This document shows, one piece after another, positions 56,216 through 63,304 of a stretch of DNA of 64,000 nt. The stretch is from contig JACQYT010000016.1 in the NCBI GenBank assembly GCA_016208085.1, positions 1 through 64,000 of the forward strand, read 5' to 3'. Under the pieces are notes generated by a model that was given only the letters and a program-made list of their open reading frames with translations, ran no database searches and was not told where the DNA came from. Both the position numbers and the translations under genes were made by a program. How positions within the stretch are numbered: position 1 is the stretch's first letter; each line of letters opens with the position of its first letter. This DNA comes from Elusimicrobiota bacterium. GTDB taxonomy: Bacteria > Elusimicrobiota > Elusimicrobia > Elusimicrobiales > UBA9959.

Positions 56216-56818
56216 GTGAATATGCAAATGTTAAAATGGGTCGGCAATAGGTTGAGCTTCAGCCTAGGGCCTTTCCGGCGCAGCCGGAAAGGCCAGGCCA
56301 TGACGGAAGTTGTGTTGCTGTTCCCTATTTTCGTGATAGTGGTTTTTGTAACCGCCAAAATGTTCGCGCTGCTGGTGCTGGTGCAGAAGATGGAAATAGC
56401 CTCCTATTACGCGGCCAGGCGCTGGCAGCTGGAATCGCATCTTAACGCCGATCCTGTCTACATGACGTTTGACGCGGGGCTTAAAAGCGACATAGAAGAA
56501 AAAGTAAGCGGCTATCTTGGTTACGGCTCGCCGGCTGTCGCGGGGTTCCTCAATCTCAAAGGCCCAAAGGCGAATCTGGACATAACGCGGACCCAGGTGT
56601 GGAATGTGCTTACGCTTACCGTGGAAACCAACAGGGCCGGCGTCGCGCTGATATGCCCGCCCGGGGGCGCAGCGTCCGTCTGCGCGGCTGCCCCCAGCAA
56701 AATGAACTGCATAAACGGCTATAATTATATTTGCACCGGCAACAAGCAGCTGACAGTGATAAAATACGTGCCCAACCGCGACAGGCCCATACAGTTCAAA
56801 CTGCCGGGAATCCATTAG
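56216..56818 (+). CDS. tadE: TadE-like pilus protein 2
   Basis: 200 aa from a GTG (an in-frame ATG lies at 56222). The leader ends 'PFRRSRKGQ', followed by 'AMTEVVLLFPIFVIVVFVTA', the TadE helix with conserved Glu. The periplasmic domain of ~150 aa includes four Cys near the C-terminus ('LICPPGGAASVCAAA', 'CINGYNYIC'). Shares the 27-bp palindrome at the cleavage site with the preceding gene (56268-56294). Twenty bp before the FtsH-like gene, so probably in one operon with it. Confidence 0.8.
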   Translation: MNMQMLKWVGNRLSFSLGPFRRSRKGQAMTEVVLLFPIFVIVVFVTAKMFALLVLVQKMEIASYYAARRWQLESHLNADPVYMTFDAGLKSDIEEKVSGYLGYGSPAVAGFLNLKGPKANLDITRTQVWNVLTLTVETNRAGVALICPPGGAASVCAAAPSKMNCINGYNYICTGNKQLTVIKYVPNRDRPIQFKLPGIH

Positions 56819-56838
56819 GTTTAATCTCGCCGAAAACT

Positions 56839-58470
56839 ATGTTCTGGTTCAAGATAAAAATGTTCTTTGAGCGCCACTGGCTGACGCTGGCCATTGTCGC
56901 GCTCGTCGTGGTTTCCGTCCTGCTTCCGGTCTGGTATATGGCGGGGATGGAAGAAAACACCCGCAAATATATCATCGCGTCCAACATGGCCATGATGCCC
57001 TGGGCGACGCTGAACACCATCATCTTCGTCGGCTTTCTCTACCTGATGCAATTCGGCGGGTTCGCCAGGTTTAAAAAGTCCAAAATAGACGTCGGGGCTG
57101 TGAGCATAAAATTCACGGACGTCGTCGGCCTGACGGAGGCCAAGCGGGAGGCGTGGGAAGTGGTCCAGCTCATCAAGGACCGGCGCCGCGTGAAAGCCAT
57201 AGGCGGCAAGATCCTTAAAGGAGTGCTGCTGGTCGGCCCGCCAGGCTGCGGCAAGACCCTGCTGGCCAAGGCCGTCGCCACCGAGTCCGGCGTGCCGTTC
57301 ATCTCCGCGTCCGGCTCGGAATTCGTAGAAATCTTCGTCGGCGTGGGCGCCTCGCGGGTGCGCAAGCTTTTCAAGCAGGCGAGAGAGTACGCGCAGGCCC
57401 ACGGCGCCTGCATAATTTTTATAGACGAGCTGGAAGTCATCGGCCGGCGCAGGATACTCTACGACGCCTTCGGCGGGGGCTCGGAGACCAACAGCACCCA
57501 GAACCAACTCCTGGTGGAGATGGACGGCCTGAACGAAACCGAGGCCAACGTGATCGTCTTCGGCGCCACCAACGCCCTGGAACAGATTCTGGACGACGCG
57601 CTGCTGCGGCCCGGCCGGTTTGACCGCAAGATCTTCGTGGACAGGCCCAACCTGGTCGAACGCGAGAAGCTTTTTGAATATTATCTCGGCAAAGTGAAAT
57701 ACGACCCCTCCGTGGACCTGGCGCGGCTGGCGCGCAAGGCCGTCGGCAGTTCTCCGGCGGAGATAGAGAATGTCGTCAAGGAAGCGGCGCTGATAGCGGT
57801 GCGCAACTCGCGCGGGCAGCTCAACTTCAAGGATATCAGCGCCGCCATCGAGCGCATAGAGCTTGGCATGGTGCACCGGCTGAACATGACGGAAAAGGAG
57901 CGCGAACGCATCGCTTTCCATGAAGCGGGCCATCTGGTCACCATTTACCTGGCGCATCCGACCGACGATGTCTTCAAGGCCTCCATACTTCACCGGGGGG
58001 GGGCCCTCGGCGTGGTGCACCATATGCCTACCGAGGAAGTGCACAGCCCGGACAGGGAAACCTTTATAGGGCGCCTGCGGGCTTCGCTCGGCGGGTTCGC
58101 CGCCGAAAAGATAAAATACGGCGTCACCTCTTCCGGCGTCGGCTGCGATTTTGCCGCCGCCGCCATGACCGCGCACTGGATGGTCTGGAGCGCGGGGATG
58201 GGCAAGAGCGGCTTTATAGGCAACTACTCCGCCGTCCCGAAAGCCGAGCGCTCCGCCGAGATAATAAACAGGCTTGAACTCGAATCCCAGGAACTCCTGC
58301 GCGAGCAGCTAGTCGCGGTGGAGAAACTGCTGAAGGACAACTGGCATATCGTGGAGCGGTTCGCGAAAGAACTGCTTGACAGGGAAGAGCTGGATTACGA
58401 CGAAATAGCCGCCATTTTCAGCGAATACGGCAAGCCGCCGCGGCTGTTAAACAAAGGGGATAGTGTGTAG
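56839..58470 (+). CDS. ftsH: FtsH-like membrane AAA+ zinc protease
   Basis: 543 aa from the ATG at 56839; the track start overlaps tadE. Two N-terminal helices ('LTLAIVALVVVSVLLPVWYM' and 'WATLNTIIFVGFLYLMQFGG') enclose a very short ~30-residue loop, smaller than in housekeeping FtsH. AAA domain: 'VLLVGPPGCGKTLLAKAVAT', Walker B 'IIFIDELEVIG', pore loop 'FVEIFVGVGASRVR', Arg finger 'LLRPGRFDRKI'. Protease: zinc ligands in 'AFHEAGHLVTIYL' and Asp in 'SSGVGCDFAAAAM'. A complete, probably active second-type FtsH beside pilin genes; it may clear misassembled pilins (inference). Confidence 0.92.
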   Translation: MFWFKIKMFFERHWLTLAIVALVVVSVLLPVWYMAGMEENTRKYIIASNMAMMPWATLNTIIFVGFLYLMQFGGFARFKKSKIDVGAVSIKFTDVVGLTEAKREAWEVVQLIKDRRRVKAIGGKILKGVLLVGPPGCGKTLLAKAVATESGVPFISASGSEFVEIFVGVGASRVRKLFKQAREYAQAHGACIIFIDELEVIGRRRILYDAFGGGSETNSTQNQLLVEMDGLNETEANVIVFGATNALEQILDDALLRPGRFDRKIFVDRPNLVEREKLFEYYLGKVKYDPSVDLARLARKAVGSSPAEIENVVKEAALIAVRNSRGQLNFKDISAAIERIELGMVHRLNMTEKERERIAFHEAGHLVTIYLAHPTDDVFKASILHRGGALGVVHHMPTEEVHSPDRETFIGRLRASLGGFAAEKIKYGVTSSGVGCDFAAAAMTAHWMVWSAGMGKSGFIGNYSAVPKAERSAEIINRLELESQELLREQLVAVEKLLKDNWHIVERFAKELLDREELDYDEIAAIFSEYGKPPRLLNKGDSV

Positions 58471-58840
58471 GGTATGGGGTGTAGGATTTTTTGAATAAAA
58501 ATTTTTGCGGCAAAAATTTTTATTGCAACTTCCCTCCTGACCGGTGTAATGAAGTTTTAGCGGCGTTTATTGGTAAACCACAGGGCGATACTTGTTTGAT
58601 AGGCGAACGAACGCCCGAAAATCGGCAGCCGATTTTCGGGCCCCTTGAATTTCCCGGTTTTGTGTGCTATAACATAGAGGACATTACGGCCTCGGGGATG
58701 ATACTGCTCCCGCCAAACAACGCCGGCCCTCCAAACGACCGACGGGTAAGCGGGCCCGCCGGACTGGTTGGCGGGAAACATCAGTTTCCGGACCGGAGTG
58801 GGTTTTTTATGGTTTTTTTACAACTTATCGGGGAGGATCT
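58471..58840. repeat. Intergenic repeats: GGGTGTAGG arm, family-A fragment, family-B copy 5
   Basis: A short GTGTAGGGTATGGGG array, the family-A palindrome 'AAAAATTTTTGCGG' plus CAAAAATTTTT (58497-58521), and a family-B copy in reverse orientation (58533-58645) ending in stem 'CCCGAAAATCGGCAGCCGAT' plus TTTCGGG. The 117-aa ORF called here (58491) is repeat DNA. 58646-58840 shows only a CCGCCGG/GGCGGG-type inverted repeat. Confidence 0.8.
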
Positions 58841-60097
58841 ATGAGAGCGCCTATAAATTCGGGAAATGACGAAGACGGCCGGGAAGAAAGCGATTTCCGG
58901 GAGATGTTTTCCGGTCCTGAAGGGCGCAGGAAAAAGTATAAATGGCTGAGCCTTCTTCTTGTCTTTCTTTTTCTGGCCGGCGGCGGCTTTATAGCCTGGT
59001 TCATGATGAAAAACGCCGCTCACAAGCTGGTAGGCGGGGATAAATACACCCAATTAGCCTCCAATAGCTCGCTTTCCGGCGAACGCGCCGGAATCCGGAA
59101 GACTGGCGGCTTTTTTGCCTCCGAAGAAGAACTGGCAAAAGCCGATCCGGCGCTTAAAAACGAACTACTGGGCCTGGCCAATGAGCAGGGGTCGGGGGTC
59201 GGAGGCCAGGGGTTAGGGGCCGGGGGCCAGGGGCCGGGGGCAGGGGGCCGGGGGCCGGAGTCCGATGGAAATACCGCCCGGGTTTCCGGAAAGGATTTCC
59301 GCGCGGCTTCCGCCGCCGGCGCGGCCATGAGGCAGCAGCTTGCCGCCCGGGAATCAGCGGCCTTGCAGTCCCGGGGCGCCGGGGCTTCAAAAACGACGGC
59401 TTTTAACAGCGGCGAGGTCAGTAATACGGCGACCATCCAGCGTGTTTCCGGCTCCGGCAATAAGACGGCCGCCGCGGGTTCGGCAAAAGCGTCCAAAATC
59501 TCCGTCCTGGACTCTTTGAAACGCGCCCTAAGATCCACCATTTACGGCGCCAGGGACGCTTCAAGGGACGCGGCCAGGAACTGGACGGCAAAAGCCTTTG
59601 ACGGCGCGGCGGACTCCGAATATTCCGTACAGTACGACGAAAAGATGAAAGCGCAGCTGGACCGCGTAAACCCCAATTCCATCCCCAGGTTCCTTAAGGA
59701 CCAGAACGTGGACGCCGACTCCGCCGGAACCCTGGGAATGTCCAGTGTGGCTGAGCCCGAGTTTGACGAAGACGCCACCAGGGAAGCGCTTAAGAACGAC
59801 GAGGAATATCAGAAGAAAAAATCACAGCAGGACTTCCTGGCTCTGCTTAATCCGCTGTTCGGCGGCCTGCCCAGGGACGGAAATGGAAACTCCGGGGATG
59901 ACCCCATTGACAGAGGGCTTCCCGAACCCCCCGGCCTTAATGATTTAGCGCTTGAGGACTATATCGACACTTTCGGTTATGGCGGGGAGTGCGGCTGCTC
60001 GCCGGCGGCGCCCTGCTGCTGCCTGCCCCCGAACTACTATAACGATCACGGCATGGTGGGAGACTTCCCGCCCGCGGGCGACACGATGTTTGTTTAA
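58841..60097 (+). CDS. Single-pass membrane protein with low-complexity and Cys-rich tail
   Basis: 418 aa; Shine-Dalgarno 'ggagga' 3 bp upstream, rather close. Short charged cytoplasmic N-terminus, one helix ('WLSLLLVFLFLAGGGFIAWF', ~34-55), then an external region. Residues ~118-145 are Gly/Gln/Pro low complexity ('GLGAGGQGPGAGGRGP') encoded by a G-rich tandem repeat (GGGGCCAGGGGCCGGGGG, 59190-59262). The C-terminus carries a cysteine cluster ('ECGCSPAAPCCCLPP'). No family recognised. It follows the FtsH-like gene and could belong to the pilus cluster. Confidence 0.6.
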   Translation: MRAPINSGNDEDGREESDFREMFSGPEGRRKKYKWLSLLLVFLFLAGGGFIAWFMMKNAAHKLVGGDKYTQLASNSSLSGERAGIRKTGGFFASEEELAKADPALKNELLGLANEQGSGVGGQGLGAGGQGPGAGGRGPESDGNTARVSGKDFRAASAAGAAMRQQLAARESAALQSRGAGASKTTAFNSGEVSNTATIQRVSGSGNKTAAAGSAKASKISVLDSLKRALRSTIYGARDASRDAARNWTAKAFDGAADSEYSVQYDEKMKAQLDRVNPNSIPRFLKDQNVDADSAGTLGMSSVAEPEFDEDATREALKNDEEYQKKKSQQDFLALLNPLFGGLPRDGNGNSGDDPIDRGLPEPPGLNDLALEDYIDTFGYGGECGCSPAAPCCCLPPNYYNDHGMVGDFPPAGDTMFV

Positions 60098-60124
60098 AAA
60101 TAAGTAACTACTCAGGTCTGTCGT

Positions 60125-60178
60125 CGTAGCGGCAGAGTTTACTCTGCTCAAAAAGGCAAAGCAAGCTTTGCCACTACA
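60125..60178. repeat. Bipartite hairpin repeat bounded by GTAGCGG/CCACTAC, copy 4
   Basis: Encloses GCAGAGT-TTACTCTGC and GGCAAAGC-AAGCTTTGCC hairpins. Same plan as at 9695 and 17742 but different inner sequences, suggesting that structure rather than sequence is kept. Confidence 0.65.
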
Positions 60179-60284
60179 AAAAATACGTGAAAAATACGGG
60201 GAACCTGAGTTATAAAAATAATATAGTCTTCCTAATTATATAAGAAAGGAATTTCCCGGCTGGAAAACGCCGATTGAAAATTTA

Positions 60285-61463
60285 ATGAGAAAAATATTCC
60301 CGCCGATCTGTCTGCTTCTGGCCGTCGTTTCCTGCACGGATAAAAAATTTAACGCCGATATAATAAAGCTGTTCGAGCGGCACAGCTATCAGGAGCACTC
60401 CCCGCAAAAGATAAAAGAACTGCTTGATGACAAAGGCGCCGCCGGCCTGCGGCTGCTGGACAAGTATGCCGGAGCGATAAAAGCCAGAAAACGATTTAAA
60501 CGGGCCCCCGCGGCGGGCCCCGCCGCCGGTTCCTCCGGCCTGCTGATAGGCGGTCCCACCGGCGGCGGGGGGGGATTCTATCTTTTGAGAGTCTTTCAGC
60601 AGTCTCCGGCTCTGGCCGCCGGGTTGAAGGACGAAGACAGAATACTGGAAGTGAACGGTATTGCGGCCGGCGCCGAAACCCTCTCCCGCGAGATACAGGG
60701 CCGCGGCCAATTCAGACTGAAAGTGGAGCGCCGGGGCGCGGATAAGGGGCGGGGCGGTGGCGCGGCGGTTGGGCTCCAGACCTTTGAAGCTCCGGTCAAA
60801 AAAACGGATTTCGCTTTTCCAGTGGTCTTCGGCTTTTATGAGCCGCGGACTAAAACGGCTTTTGTCAGAATAAGCGTTTTTTTTGAGGGTTCAAGCCGCC
60901 TGGTCTTATCCGGGCTTGACGCGCTGGAGCGGCGCGGCGCGAAAAAAGTGATCTTTGATCTCAGGAGCAACAGGGGCGGCATGCCGGACGAGGCCGCCGC
61001 TATCCTTAACTGTTTCGCGGCCAAGGCGGGGCCGGTCCTTGAGCTTAAATCCCGTCACAAGGGGTATTCCAGGCGCTTTGACGCGCCCGCCAGGGGCAAA
61101 TTCGCCGGTCTTAAAGCGGCGGCGCTGGTCAACGGCGAGACCTCCATGACCGCCGAGGCGTTCACGGCCGCGCTCAAAGACATCGCGGGCGCGGCAATAA
61201 TCGGCGGGACTACCCGGGGAAACGTCTCGCTGCAGAGGGCGTTCAGGCTGGGGCGGAGTGAAAAGAACTTTCAGCTGACCGTGGCCAGGCTCTTCCCGCC
61301 TTCCGGCCGGGACCTTGAAGGGACGGGCTTAACGCCGGATCACGGCGTCAAATTATCAAAAGAACGGGCCGGAGAGCTGAAAAAAGCCTGGGATTCATCT
61401 TCGGAAACAGTTTTGCTGGACGACCCGTTCTATTTAAAAGCGCTCGAAGCGTTGAATAAGTAA
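60285..61463 (+). CDS. S41-family protease-like lipoprotein, catalytic Lys replaced
   Basis: 392 aa. Lipobox 'LLAVVSC' at residues 11-17 predicts a lipoprotein. PDZ domain (~95-160, 'LAAGLKDEDRILEVNGIAAG'), then S41 core (~185-370): 'KVIFDLRSNRGGMPDEAAAI' and a Ser in 'NGETSMTAEAFTAAL'. Where active enzymes have GKxxxQ, this protein reads 'TTRGNVSLQ', Asn for the Lys that serves as general base. 'GLTPDHGV' is kept. It may therefore be inactive or bind C-termini without cutting. Compare the intact CtpA at 17854. Weak Shine-Dalgarno site. Confidence 0.8.
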   Translation: MRKIFPPICLLLAVVSCTDKKFNADIIKLFERHSYQEHSPQKIKELLDDKGAAGLRLLDKYAGAIKARKRFKRAPAAGPAAGSSGLLIGGPTGGGGGFYLLRVFQQSPALAAGLKDEDRILEVNGIAAGAETLSREIQGRGQFRLKVERRGADKGRGGGAAVGLQTFEAPVKKTDFAFPVVFGFYEPRTKTAFVRISVFFEGSSRLVLSGLDALERRGAKKVIFDLRSNRGGMPDEAAAILNCFAAKAGPVLELKSRHKGYSRRFDAPARGKFAGLKAAALVNGETSMTAEAFTAALKDIAGAAIIGGTTRGNVSLQRAFRLGRSEKNFQLTVARLFPPSGRDLEGTGLTPDHGVKLSKERAGELKKAWDSSSETVLLDDPFYLKALEALNK

Positions 61464-61488
61464 ACAGGATACATGTCCAGCATTCATT

Positions 61489-61693
61489 AAAAATTTTTGC
61501 GGCAAAAATTTTTAATATACCCCGCCCCCAAGCCGCGGGGAAACCTTAGGGCAAGAGGGAGTTTGAGGGAGAAAGAAATTTCTCCCTCATCCTGTTGGAT
61601 AGAGTTGAATTGTGTCGCTTCGCTCCACCCCGGTAAGGTGTTGAAGAAAACCCCGTGCCGGGTAGGATAAAATGTTGCCTTGCAACATTTTAT
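61489..61693. repeat. 200-bp structured repeat (family A), full copy
   Basis: Same blocks as at 53000 and 54622, with a diverged 'CGCCCCCAAGCCGCGGGG' stem in place of CGCCCTTTAGGGCGGGG, ending in AAAATGTTGCC-TTGCAACATTTT. It ends 32 bp before the riboswitch promoter. Confidence 0.88.
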
Positions 61694-61724
61694 TAAAACC
61701 CTTGACATGTCAATGATTCACCCC

Positions 61725-61752
61725 TTGACAAATGAAATGAATCTGCTATACT
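61725..61752 (+). promoter_or_regulatory. Sigma-70-type promoter of the riboswitch transcript
   Basis: TTGACA (61725-61730), 16-bp spacer, TATACT (61747-61752). Predicted start near 61759, just upstream of the structured leader. A second TTGACA at 61702 lacks a matching -10 box. Confidence 0.7.
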
Positions 61753-61814
61753 ATTAGACAGCAGTGAGAAAGGCGCTCCGCACTTTGGCCCGTTCAGAAA
61801 AAGCGCGGGGCAGG

Positions 61815-61897
61815 TCGCGATAATGGCAAAGCCGGCTAAAGCCGGCGGCGCAAAGCCGAGACCCGCGAAGTGCGGCGGGAGTCAGGCTGCCGAAGAT
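61815..61897 (+). ncRNA. GEMM-I (cyclic di-GMP-I class) riboswitch aptamer
   Basis: Conserved core in order: GGCAAA, a short hairpin CCGGC-TAAA-GCCGG, then 'GGCGCAAAGCC', a variable stem (CCCGC-GAAGT-GCGGCGGG), and the 3' 'GTCAGGCTGCCGA'. This matches the GEMM-I consensus (GGCAAACC / GACGCAAAGCC / GGTAGCCGGGTTGCCGA) in sequence and order. The P1b loop is UAAA rather than GNRA, so the tetraloop-receptor contact may be weaker. GEMM-I RNAs bind c-di-GMP, or cGAMP in some variants. A promoter lies 63 bp upstream and a terminator follows. Confidence 0.75.
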
Positions 61898-61920
61898 TAG
61901 AAGGGACCTGAATTTTTTTA

Positions 61921-61977
61921 GGCCGTTTCTGCCGTCTTCGGGGTATACGAAGAAAGCTGAAACGGCCGTTGTTTTTT
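61921..61977 (+). terminator. Riboswitch expression platform: intrinsic terminator
   Basis: Stem GGCCGTTTC/GAAACGGCC with an inner TCTTCG/CGAAGA hairpin, followed by TTGTTTTTT. The aptamer 3' end CCGAAGA (61890-61896) is complementary to TCTTCGG (61936-61942) in the terminator, giving a plausible anti-terminator pairing. Confidence 0.75.
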
Positions 61978-61987
61978 CGGGGGAGAC

Positions 61988-62032
61988 ATGGGCGCAAAAA
62001 GAGGGTTGCTTTTTGAGCGTTATATACTATAA
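61988..62032 (+). CDS. 14-codon ORF directly controlled by the riboswitch
   Basis: ATG with 'gggggaga' immediately upstream, right after the terminator; encodes MGAKRGLLFERYIL then TAA. Too short for the ORF track. It has the position of the regulated gene but is only a stub, either a leader peptide or the remnant of a truncated target. The stop is followed by a TATAAT-like box that overlaps its end (62026-62031). Confidence 0.35.
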   Translation: MGAKRGLLFERYIL

Positions 62033-62061
62033 TTGCAAGTATCCGCAAAAAGGCGTCAGAT

Positions 62062-62586
62062 ATGACTGAAAAGGAGTTTGTAAACAGGGTCACCAACAGC
62101 AAAGCTGATTTTTTGAAACAGTTTTTTAATATTTTGAAGCGCGAAAAAACGGGATTTTGCGTCATAGGCGGTTTAGCCGTAAATGTCTACGCGGAGCCGT
62201 TGGTCAGTCTGGATTTGGATGTCGTCGTCGCTCTGGAGAAGTTAGACGCTTTAACCGCTATTCTGGCGAAAAAGTTTAAAGTCAGGGTATTTGAGCGCAG
62301 CGTAAATGTTTTTTCGGCCTCGTCCGACATCAGAATTCAGATACAGCGGGATGGAAGATATCAGGGGTTTGTCAGGCAGGCCAGAATCAGAAAGGTACTG
62401 GGCTATAAATTGCCGGTGGCGGGGATTGCGGATGTGCTGCGCGGGAAAGTCTGGGCGTATTCGGACGCGACAAGGCGCCCCAGCAAAAGGCAGAAGGACC
62501 TGGCTGATATAATGAGGCTGCTGGAGGCTGAAAAGGGCTTGTCCAGACTGCTCCCGGCGGCGGTAAAAAGGGCTTTGAAGTTATAG
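62062..62586 (+). CDS. Nucleotidyltransferase-fold protein (AbiEii/MNT-like)
   Basis: 174 aa. N-terminal helix, then the Pol-beta-type pattern 'FCVIGGLAVNVYAEPLVSLD' followed by 'LDVVVALEK' (GG and a DxD-like pair), a middle region ('SASSDIRIQIQRDGRYQGFV') and a C-terminal 'RRPSKRQKDLADIMRLLEAE', typical of minimal nucleotidyltransferases in toxin-antitoxin or abortive-infection loci, where they modify tRNA or a partner toxin. No HEPN or antitoxin gene is clearly adjacent. A TATAAT at 62026 suggests its own promoter, but read-through from the riboswitch transcript is possible. Confidence 0.75.
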   Translation: MTEKEFVNRVTNSKADFLKQFFNILKREKTGFCVIGGLAVNVYAEPLVSLDLDVVVALEKLDALTAILAKKFKVRVFERSVNVFSASSDIRIQIQRDGRYQGFVRQARIRKVLGYKLPVAGIADVLRGKVWAYSDATRRPSKRQKDLADIMRLLEAEKGLSRLLPAAVKRALKL

Positions 62587-62650
62587 GCGGGCGGCGCCTT
62601 CTTATAAAAAGCGGACTGTTTGAGAGGAATAAAGGGAAGGAGGCATTTAA

Positions 62651-63031
62651 ATGGGATTGACTCATGTGACTGTAAGCTTGAAAACAAACGAAAGGGCAAA
62701 AAAGCAATACGAAGCGGATTTTCTGGTTGATACAGGAGCCACTGATTGTTTAGCGCCGGCGGCGGAATTAAAAAAAATTGGAGTAACCCCTGCTGGGAAA
62801 ATGGTTTATGAATTGGCAAATGGAGACAAGGTTGAATATAAATTCGGGCTTGGAGTGATTGAGTTCATGGGTGAAATTACCGCCGGTCGGATTATATTCG
62901 GTCCTGATGATGCTGAGCCGATATTAGGTGTTACCGCTCTGGAATCAGTGGGTATTTTAGTTGATCCTGTAAAACAGACTCTCAAACGTATGCCGGCTAT
63001 ACCATTAAAGCGGTTGCGATATGAAACCTGA
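62651..63031 (+). CDS. Retropepsin-like clan AA aspartic protease
   Basis: 126 aa; Shine-Dalgarno 'aaggagg' 8 bp upstream. The motif 'EADFLVDTGATDCLAP' contains the DTG catalytic triad of single-domain aspartic proteases; 'IILGVTALES'-like 'PILGVTALESVGILVDP' is the conserved C-terminal hydrophobic-hydrophobic-Gly turn. Works as a homodimer in this family. Small bacterial members often sit in mobile or toxin-antitoxin neighbourhoods, as here; substrates unknown. Soluble. Confidence 0.85.
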   Translation: MGLTHVTVSLKTNERAKKQYEADFLVDTGATDCLAPAAELKKIGVTPAGKMVYELANGDKVEYKFGLGVIEFMGEITAGRIIFGPDDAEPILGVTALESVGILVDPVKQTLKRMPAIPLKRLRYET

Positions 63032-63056
63032 CAGCGGCCAAATTAACGGTAAAAAA

Positions 63057-63121
63057 GGCGGATTAAAAGCCGTTCTGGCCCGCTTTTACCCAGTTATTAA
63101 GATATTAAGAACCGTCCCCTA
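63057..63121. repeat. 65-bp direct repeat, left copy
   Basis: From GGCGGATTAAAAGCCG to AAGAACCGTCCCCT; repeated at 63789-63852 with few mismatches. The two copies flank the 63128-63759 gene pair. Confidence 0.9.
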
Positions 63122-63127
63122 TGACCT

Positions 63128-63304
63128 ATGAAAATGGAAATCAGATTTTTCGACGAGAAGATCCCTTCCGATAAAACGGAAAAAACGGCGGAAGATATTT
63201 TTAAATCCGCGGGGCAGATAATGTTCAACTATTACAAACTGGTCTGGAAGAAGGACATCAGGCGGATGGGAGCGAAATATACGGTCAGGCTGGCAAAAAC
63301 ATGA
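63128..63304 (+). CDS. Small protein coupled to a nucleotidyltransferase
   Basis: 58 aa, too short for the ORF track. ATG at 63128, 7 bp after the direct repeat; ends with TGA overlapping the next ATG (ATGA, 63301-63304). Basic and aromatic-rich with 'SAGQIMFNYYKLVWKKD'. Tight coupling with a nucleotidyltransferase suggests a toxin-antitoxin-like pair with this as the small partner; no family recognised. No clear Shine-Dalgarno site. Confidence 0.6.
   Translation: MKMEIRFFDEKIPSDKTEKTAEDIFKSAGQIMFNYYKLVWKKDIRRMGAKYTVRLAKT

Noticed and set aside
56821-58176. 451-aa minus-strand ORF opposite the FtsH-like gene
   Set aside because: Antisense shadow of a gene with all AAA and zinc protease motifs; no recognisable domain, His/Gly/Arg-rich composition typical of antisense reading in GC-rich DNA. 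The same reasoning removes 20522-21634, 50365-51600, 51751-52803 and 48391-49476 on the minus strand.
58491-58844. 117-aa plus-strand ORF
   Set aside because: It lies wholly in family-A and family-B repeat DNA and overlaps the start of the next real gene.
61487-61708. Minus-strand ORFs reading GWSEATQFN... in each family-A repeat (52859-53143, 54580-54819, 61487-61708)
   Set aside because: Conservation is explained by the repeat itself; frames shift at their ends, no ribosome site, and copies carry different N- and C-termini.
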